From the NCBI RefSeq assembly GCF_003121895.1, contig NZ_QEWW01000006.1:33633-97632 (forward strand): a stretch of DNA of 64,000 nucleotides, written 5' to 3'. The notes beneath the pieces were generated by a model that was given only the letters and a program-made list of their open reading frames with translations, was not told where the DNA came from and searched no databases. This document shows, in pieces, positions 57,031 to 64,000 of the stretch. Positions within the stretch are counted from its first letter, which is position 1, and each line of letters begins with the position of its first letter. Source of the stretch: Ignatzschineria cameli (GTDB taxonomy: Bacteria > Pseudomonadota > Gammaproteobacteria > Cardiobacteriales > Wohlfahrtiimonadaceae). A program made the translations under genes and the position numbers.

Positions 57031-58125
57031 GTGATTATTCAATCTTTACAAGTTGAAAATTTTAGACATTTAGCGAGTCAAAAGTTTGATTTTGACTCGC
57101 AATTTAATTTAATTGTCGGAAAAAATGCCTCAGGCAAAACCTCTCTGCTTGAAGCGATCTATTTTTTATCCCAAACAAACTCCTTTAGAACTTCCCGAAT
57201 TAATCAGGCAATCTGTGAGGGGGAAGAGTATCTACGCGTAATCGCTGAGCTTCAATCTTTAGATGGCACATTGACTTCACGATTAGGAATTGAGCGGACG
57301 AAAGCAGATTTAATCGTCAGACAGGATGGAGAAAATATTCGTCGACGTTCCCATCTTGCAAAGTTGTTGCCGATGCTTTTTCTCGGTCCTGATACGGGTA
57401 CGCAGTTGATGGCAGAACCGAAAGCCCGTCGTCAATTTATGGATTGGGGGCTGTTTCAGAACTATGAGGCTTATCTGGCCATTTGGCAGCGTTATGATAA
57501 GGCGCTCTCACAGCGTAATGCGGCTCTGAAGGGGGGATACTCCGATGCGGTTTTAAATAGTATTGAACTGGAGTTGGCAGAATCAGGAGAGATCTTAAAT
57601 CGCTATCGTCGCACATTTATTGAGGAGATCACTCCTGCAATTGTGGGGTTGCTTGGTAAGTTAGTCGATCAAGATGCTGTTTGGCGTCTCGATTATCTCT
57701 CTGGTTTTACAGAAGGCGCCTTATATGAAGAGCTTTTTAGCGCAAGAGCGCGTGACCGGCAGATGACATTCACTCGGGTTGGTCCTCATCGAGGAGATTT
57801 TACCTTACGTTGTAATGGGCGCATAGTCACGCAACATCTTTCGCGCGGCGAGATCAAATTAGCAACGATTGCGCTGATGCTTTCTCAGATTCAGTTGCAT
57901 CAGCATCTACAAAGCTCTTCAACTATTCTCTTAATGGATGATCTGACAGCAGAGCTCGATCAAGAGAAGCGACTCATCTTGCTTGAGGAGTTAGTCGCCC
58001 AGAAGTCGCAACTATTTGTCACCTGTCTTGAGATTGAGGAGTTTCCAGAATTGATGGATAGCACTCTAATCTCACAAAGAGGGCATTATCAACTTAATGA
58101 CGGGATTGCGCAAAAAATGGTATAA
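57031..58125 (+). CDS. recF: RecF, recombination mediator SMC-like ATPase
   Basis: 364 residues; E. coli 357. Walker A is GKNASGKTS (about 30-38), the signature HLSRGEIK lies near residue 270 (the SMC LSGGE equivalent), and Walker B is ILLMDDLTAELD. RecF with RecO and RecR loads RecA on gapped DNA. It uses a GTG start at 57031. The ribosome site is weak and overlaps the dnaN end, so translation is probably coupled to dnaN. Confidence 0.96.
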   Translation: MIIQSLQVENFRHLASQKFDFDSQFNLIVGKNASGKTSLLEAIYFLSQTNSFRTSRINQAICEGEEYLRVIAELQSLDGTLTSRLGIERTKADLIVRQDGENIRRRSHLAKLLPMLFLGPDTGTQLMAEPKARRQFMDWGLFQNYEAYLAIWQRYDKALSQRNAALKGGYSDAVLNSIELELAESGEILNRYRRTFIEEITPAIVGLLGKLVDQDAVWRLDYLSGFTEGALYEELFSARARDRQMTFTRVGPHRGDFTLRCNGRIVTQHLSRGEIKLATIALMLSQIQLHQHLQSSSTILLMDDLTAELDQEKRLILLEELVAQKSQLFVTCLEIEEFPELMDSTLISQRGHYQLNDGIAQKMV

Positions 58126-58199
58126 TCGAGTGCTATTACGATAATAATTGCGAGTCAGTCGCCATTGCGATAATGGCAGGCAGATTACGAAATGATTAC

Positions 58200-58238
58200 A
58201 GAATTATCATACAAAATTATCACATAAAATTATCATAT
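58200..58238. repeat. 13-bp AT-rich tandem repeat, three copies
   Basis: AAAATTATCAYAT-like 13-mers begin at 58200, 58213 and 58226 in the recF-gyrB gap. Just before it GCCATT/AATGGC (58161-58177) can form a hairpin. Confidence 0.83.
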
Positions 58239-58360
58239 AAAACTTATAGAATCTTCATGAAGGGGTAAAGATATCTCCGTATCGAGGTTCACATAATGGG
58301 CTCGACAGATTCATAAGTTTTTATAAAAGTTTTATCAGAATCAATAAAGAGGTATTGTGA

Positions 58361-60754
<2,394 letters not shown>

Positions 60755-60783
60755 AAAACTTTAGAAGCCACATTATAGCTGAG

Positions 60784-60813
60784 AAGCCCTGCCATTACGG
60801 TAGGGCTTTTTAT
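60784..60813 (+). terminator. Intrinsic terminator after gyrB
   Basis: AAGCCCTGCC and GGTAGGGCTT form the stem (one G-T pair) with loop ATTAC, and TTTT follows. Confidence 0.87.
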
Positions 60814-61026
60814 CTTTTATAAAAATTAATGTTTATATTAACATTTTTCTTTTAAGGCGCAGGAGATGCAAAACAATTTCTTATAAGCTCTCAATAATTT
60901 ATTAAAACAATACATTTCTTGAAGAATATTGACATATATTTTGTGCATATATATAATAAGTGAGTTAATTTTAGGCACCTGATGCTTAAAAGCAATTCCA
61001 CATTATGATGAATATATAAAAGTTAT

Positions 61027-61479
61027 ATGAAAAAGCGTTTTTTAAAGATAGTCGGTAAAGGTTTCATTGCAACGTTTTTATTGCACTTAATGGTGCTTAC
61101 AACGGTGAATGCCGCTGTAGAATATTATCCTCCTTTAGAGGGGAATTCGACAGATAAATTTCTTGTAAACGTAGAGAGAGACAGAAAGATTGGTGACAAT
61201 AGTAAGTTGACAGAAAATAGTTGCCCTATTGAACTCTATATTAATGATCAATATGTTGGCAGTTATCTTATTAATGAACATCAGCAATATTACCTCAGCC
61301 CAGGGAGCTATAGTTTTCGTGTTGAAAACTGCTTAGGGCAGAAGTCGGTCTATGATATGGATATGAGTGTCAATAATAGTCAATACTATCAAGATTATAT
61401 ATTATCCGTAGATGTTAAAGGTAAGCCTTTTATTATTAAAAACACGTTAAAGCCACTCTATAGCTCAAATGCCCAATAA
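61027..61479 (+). CDS. Small secreted protein of unknown function
   Basis: 150 residues with a clear signal peptide (about 1-29, KKRFLKIVGKGFIATFLLHL... ending in NAA). The mature part has CPIELYINDQYVGSYLI, then YYLSPGSYSFRVENC, a pattern like PEGA-type surface beta-domains (ligand-xxVG...LxPGxYxF), with two cysteines (CPIE and ENC) that may form a disulphide. I recognise no named family. Its ribosome site is weak. It lies 326 bp before the giant adhesin and might be an accessory surface or secretion factor. Confidence 0.68.
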   Translation: MKKRFLKIVGKGFIATFLLHLMVLTTVNAAVEYYPPLEGNSTDKFLVNVERDRKIGDNSKLTENSCPIELYINDQYVGSYLINEHQQYYLSPGSYSFRVENCLGQKSVYDMDMSVNNSQYYQDYILSVDVKGKPFIIKNTLKPLYSSNAQ

Positions 61480-61524
61480 TATTCGATTTTAAATTAGCTA
61501 ATAAGCCGGCTATTATTAAATGAT

Positions 61525-61549
61525 TTTAATTTAATTTAATTTAATTTAA
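61525..61549. repeat. TTTAA pentanucleotide tandem repeat
   Basis: Five perfect TTTAA units plus flanking partial units, about 250 bp before the adhesin start. Such a block can slip and, depending on where the promoter is, alter transcription. Confidence 0.85.
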
Positions 61550-61655
61550 TTTATATTAATAGAATATATTTAAAATTGCACCTATAATATATAAATAATG
61601 GTTAGTATTCGTCTTTATTTTGTAAATATAATTAAACTCACTTAAAAACACTTAG

Positions 61656-61676
61656 TTAAAGAAGTAGCTTCTTTAA
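61656..61676. other. Perfect 9-bp inverted repeat upstream of the adhesin
   Basis: TTAAAGAAG (61656-61664), TAG, CTTCTTTAA (61668-61676). No T run follows, so it could be an operator or a leader stem rather than a terminator. A second CTTCTTT follows at 61683. Confidence 0.6.
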
Positions 61677-61805
61677 GTTGCCCTTCTTTGCTCGAAATTT
61701 AGGCCGATAAATAGTGTTCTCTTATCATTAGTTGTATGTAGCATGCCGACTTTAAACCTATTTATTATCCTTCCTCAGTAATTAAAAAAATCAAGGTTCC
61801 AGATT

Positions 61806-64000
61806 ATGTCTAGCTCAACATTCTTAGTTGTTAATAAAAAATCATCTAACGAAATGACCGTTAATGGCTCCAAAATTGTGTTGCATGATGCCTCTATTGT
61901 TCACACAGGGCTATATCGTGCCGATGTTGCTGAGTTTATCCAAGAAGGTAATAACCTTGTTTTGAAGCTCAAAAATGGGCAAGTCATCGTTATTGAGAAT
62001 TTCTTTGTTCTTCATGATGATCTTCATTCGGATGTTCTTTTTGAAGATGATAACGGCATTCCATGGTTACCTCTTTTAGCAGGAGGAGTGGCTGCTGGTG
62101 GGCTTGTTGCGGCATTATCATCGAGTAGTGATAGTGATGGTGCTGTTTCAAAGAAAGATGAGGCAAGCAATGGAGACTCACCTTTAACTGATGGTGGAAA
62201 ACCAGGAAAAGAGGCTAATGATGGTGGTTCTACGGGTGGTGATAAGCCCGGTGCAGGCGATGGGGGTTCTACAGGTGGCGATAAACCAGGTGCAGGCGAT
62301 GGTGGTTCTACGGGTGATGATAAACCAGGCGTAGGTGATGGTGGTTCTACAGGTGGCGATAAACCAGGTGCAGGCGATGGGGGTTCAACGGGTGGCGATA
62401 AACCAGGCGCAGGCGATGGTGGTTCTACCGGTGACGATAAACCAGGCGTAGGTGATGGTGGTTCTACGGGTGGTGATAAACCAGGCGTAGGTGATGGTGG
62501 TTCTACAGGTGGCGATAAACCAGGTGCAGGCGATGGGGGTTCTACCGGTGACGATAAACCAGGCGTAGGCGATGGTGGTTCTACGGGTGGTGATAAGCCC
62601 GGTGCAGGCGATGGGGGTTCAACGGGTGGCGATAAACCAGGCGCAGGCGATGGTGGTTCTACCGGTGGCGATAAACCAGGTGTAGGTGATGGTGGTTCTA
62701 CAGGTGGCGATAAACCAGGTGCAGGCGATGGTGGTTCTACGGGTGATGATAAACCAGGCGTAGGTGATGGTGGTTCTACGGGTGGTGATAAGCCCGGTGC
62801 AGGCGATGGGGGTTCAACGGGTGGTGATAAACCAGGCGCAGGCGATGGTGGTTCTACCGGTGACGATAAACCAGGCGTAGGCGATGGTGGTTCTACCGCT
62901 GACGATAAACCAGGCGTAGGCGATGGTGGTTCTACGGGTGGTGATAAGCCCGGTGCAGGCGATGGGGGTTCAACGGGTGGTGATAAACCAGGCGCAGGCG
63001 ATGGTGGTTCTACCGGTGGTGATAAACCAGGCGCAGGCGATGGTGGTTCTACCGGTGACGATAAACCAGGCGTAGGTGATGGTGGTTCTACGGGTGGTGA
63101 TAAGCCCGGTGCAGGCGATGGGGGTTCAACGGGTGGCGATAAACCAGGCGCAGGCGATGGTGGTTCTACCGGTGACGATAAACCAGGCGTAGGCGATGGT
63201 GGTTCTACGGGTGATGATAAACCTGGAGTTGAGGATGAAATAATAAATACTGATCCAGAAGCAGATCCTGAGCAAGGCTTTACGATAGAAGAAGATACGG
63301 TGAAAGAAGGTCAGATTATTGCTACTGATGTGGATGGTGATGATTTAACCTATACCGTGGCTGAACAGCCTAAGAATGGGACGTTAGAGTTAACTCCAGA
63401 AACGGGTGAGTATACCTATAAACCTCATCCAGATTTCAATGGTGATGATAGCTTTAAAGTGATTGTTTCAGATGGTCAGGGCGGTGAAGTGACGGTTGAA
63501 GTTCCGATTATAATCACGCCTGTGAACGATGCTCCAGAGATTGAGGATGCGACGGTTACCTTTGATGAGAATATTGCATCTGGTACTAAGATCTATGATG
63601 TTAATGATAACTTGACAGGATCTGATCTGGACCTTGATGGTGATCAGATAACTTATACCATCACTGCCGGTAATGAAGAGGGGATCTTTGAGATCGACCC
63701 TAATACAGGCGTGATCACTATTGCGGAAGGAAAAACGTTAGATTATGAAACGTTGCCTACGCATCAACTAACCGTGACAGCGACGGATGGTACGTTTACA
63801 GATACCGCAGAGATTACGGTTAAAGTGAATAATCTCAATGATAATGCGCCAGAGATTGAGGATGCGACGGTTACCTTTGATGAGAATATTGCATCTGGTA
63901 CTAAGATCTATGATGTTAATGATAACTTGACAGGATCTGATCTGGACCTTGATGGTGATCAGATAACTTATACCATCACTGCCGGTAATGAAGAGGGGAT
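61806..64000 (+). CDS. BapA-like giant repetitive adhesin, 3'-incomplete, one frameshift
   Basis: A BapA-prefix-like N-terminal domain (about 1-90; NNLVLKLKNGQVIVIENFF) is followed by a Gly/Ala/Val-rich hydrophobic stretch (WLPLLAGGVAAGGLVAALSS, 88-107), then from residue 140 by 26 copies of GGSTGGDKPGAGD (39 bp each, to 63237). After that come EEDTVKEGQIIATDVDGDDL-type cadherin-like/VCBS domains (VNDAPEIED junctions) of about 105 residues. The frame stays open from ATG 61806 to the window end only if one base is removed: an AAAA run at 63180-63183 replaces the usual AAA in repeat 25, and as written a TGA follows at 63213-63215 (469 residues). Family members are type 1 secreted biofilm adhesins; the C-terminus is outside the window. 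Ribosome site AAGG, 12 bp before the ATG. Confidence 0.87.
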   Translation, partial: MSSSTFLVVNKKSSNEMTVNGSKIVLHDASIVHTGLYRADVAEFIQEGNNLVLKLKNGQVIVIENFFVLHDDLHSDVLFEDDNGIPWLPLLAGGVAAGGLVAALSSSSDSDGAVSKKDEASNGDSPLTDGGKPGKEANDGGSTGGDKPGAGDGGSTGGDKPGAGDGGSTGDDKPGVGDGGSTGGDKPGAGDGGSTGGDKPGAGDGGSTGDDKPGVGDGGSTGGDKPGVGDGGSTGGDKPGAGDGGSTGDDKPGVGDGGSTGGDKPGAGDGGSTGGDKPGAGDGGSTGGDKPGVGDGGSTGGDKPGAGDGGSTGDDKPGVGDGGSTGGDKPGAGDGGSTGGDKPGAGDGGSTGDDKPGVGDGGSTADDKPGVGDGGSTGGDKPGAGDGGSTGGDKPGAGDGGSTGGDKPGAGDGGSTGDDKPGVGDGGSTGGDKPGAGDGGSTGGDKPGAGDGGSTGDDKPGVGDGGSTGDDKPGVEDEIINTDPEADPEQGFTIEEDTVKEGQIIATDVDGDDLTYTVAEQPKNGTLELTPETGEYTYKPHPDFNGDDSFKVIVSDGQGGEVTVEVPIIITPVNDAPEIEDATVTFDENIASGTKIYDVNDNLTGSDLDLDGDQITYTITAGNEEGIFEIDPNTGVITIAEGKTLDYETLPTHQLTVTATDGTFTDTAEITVKVNNLNDNAPEIEDATVTFDENIASGTKIYDVNDNLTGSDLDLDGDQITYTITAGNEEG
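62223..63237 (+). repeat. 39-bp minisatellite, 26 copies, coding
   Basis: Each unit encodes GGSTG(G/D)DKPG(A/V)GD. Three types alternate as GG-A, GG-A, GD-V, giving a higher-order period of 117 bp over much of the tract. One odd copy reads STADD (unit 18). An extra A sits in unit 25. Confidence 0.95.
63534..64000 (+). repeat. 315-bp tandem repeat encoding cadherin-like domains
   Basis: The segment from CCAGAGATTGAGGATGCG at 63534 recurs at 63849, and the visible 152 bp of the second copy match the first base for base. The period (105 codons) fits one cadherin-like domain with Asp-rich calcium sites (DLDLDGD, DNAPEIED). Confidence 0.92.

Overview
The window reads as chromosomal DNA of a gammaproteobacterium of fairly low GC content. 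The signs are a fused RlmKL rRNA methyltransferase, lolA followed by rarA, ypjD divergent from ffh, a dnaN-recF-gyrB block, and a ProP with the long C-terminal coiled coil seen in enteric bacteria. A Cardiobacteriales-like genus (Ignatzschineria or Wohlfahrtiimonas) is my guess, not a demonstrated assignment. I found no rRNA, tRNA, CRISPR array or intact insertion sequence.

Layout. 1-4.75 kb is a methionine locus in apparent decay. A frameshifted metF and a metH lacking about its first 450 codons face away from each other. Between them lie two SAM-I (S-box) riboswitches, one per direction, each with its own promoter and terminator; the right-hand one now drives a small lipoprotein gene instead of metH. 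4.75-7.8 kb is an AT-rich island with a lone AIPR-type (abortive infection) protein and more than 1 kb of empty DNA. 7.8-19 kb holds osmolyte (ProP), Mg2+ (MgtE) and amino-acid (NSS) transporters, a nitroreductase with a divergent LysR regulator, and a copper operon with a CopY-type repressor, a cop box and a CopA ATPase. Two arrays of palindromic intergenic repeats (11.2-11.9 and 16.9-17.35 kb) share sequence modules. 19-31 kb has a succinyl-CoA:acetate CoA-transferase, RlmKL, an H-NS-like protein, a phosphopantetheinyl transferase beside a cobalamin adenosyltransferase, UbiA, a protein with a peptidoglycan-binding tail, and a SulP transporter. 31-35 kb is a CadR/ZntA-like metal efflux pair with a classic 19-bp-spacer MerR promoter, then a zinc alcohol dehydrogenase. 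35.6-55 kb is mostly housekeeping (yjdM, gph, gltS, lolA, rarA, gltX, tatC, ypjD, ffh, sppA, mgsA, alanine symporter, dadA, folB, pheA), interrupted by a Schlafen/AlbA_2-ATPase regulator between rarA and gltX. 55-60.8 kb carries a gamma carbonic anhydrase homologue, then dnaN-recF-gyrB with no dnaA beside it; one perfect DnaA box lies just upstream of dnaN. 61-64 kb has a small secreted protein and the start of a giant BapA-like adhesin with 26 copies of a 13-residue repeat and cadherin-like domains. It runs off the window and carries a one-base frameshift inside the repeats.

How things fit together: MetF makes the methyl-THF that MetH uses, and both are damaged, which is consistent with loss of de novo homocysteine remethylation. 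Both breaks involving a single base (metF and the adhesin) lie in short homopolymers, so sequence error must be excluded first. Metal handling (Cu, Cd/Pb/Zn, Mg) and sodium-coupled amino-acid import (NSS, GltS, AGCS, with D-amino acid oxidation by DadA) suggest a bacterium living on amino acids in a host or decaying tissue. The two most defence-like genes (AIPR at 4.8 kb, AlbA_2 at 40.9 kb) both sit alone at insertion points between chromosomal genes. Short tandem repeats recur in many intergenic gaps.
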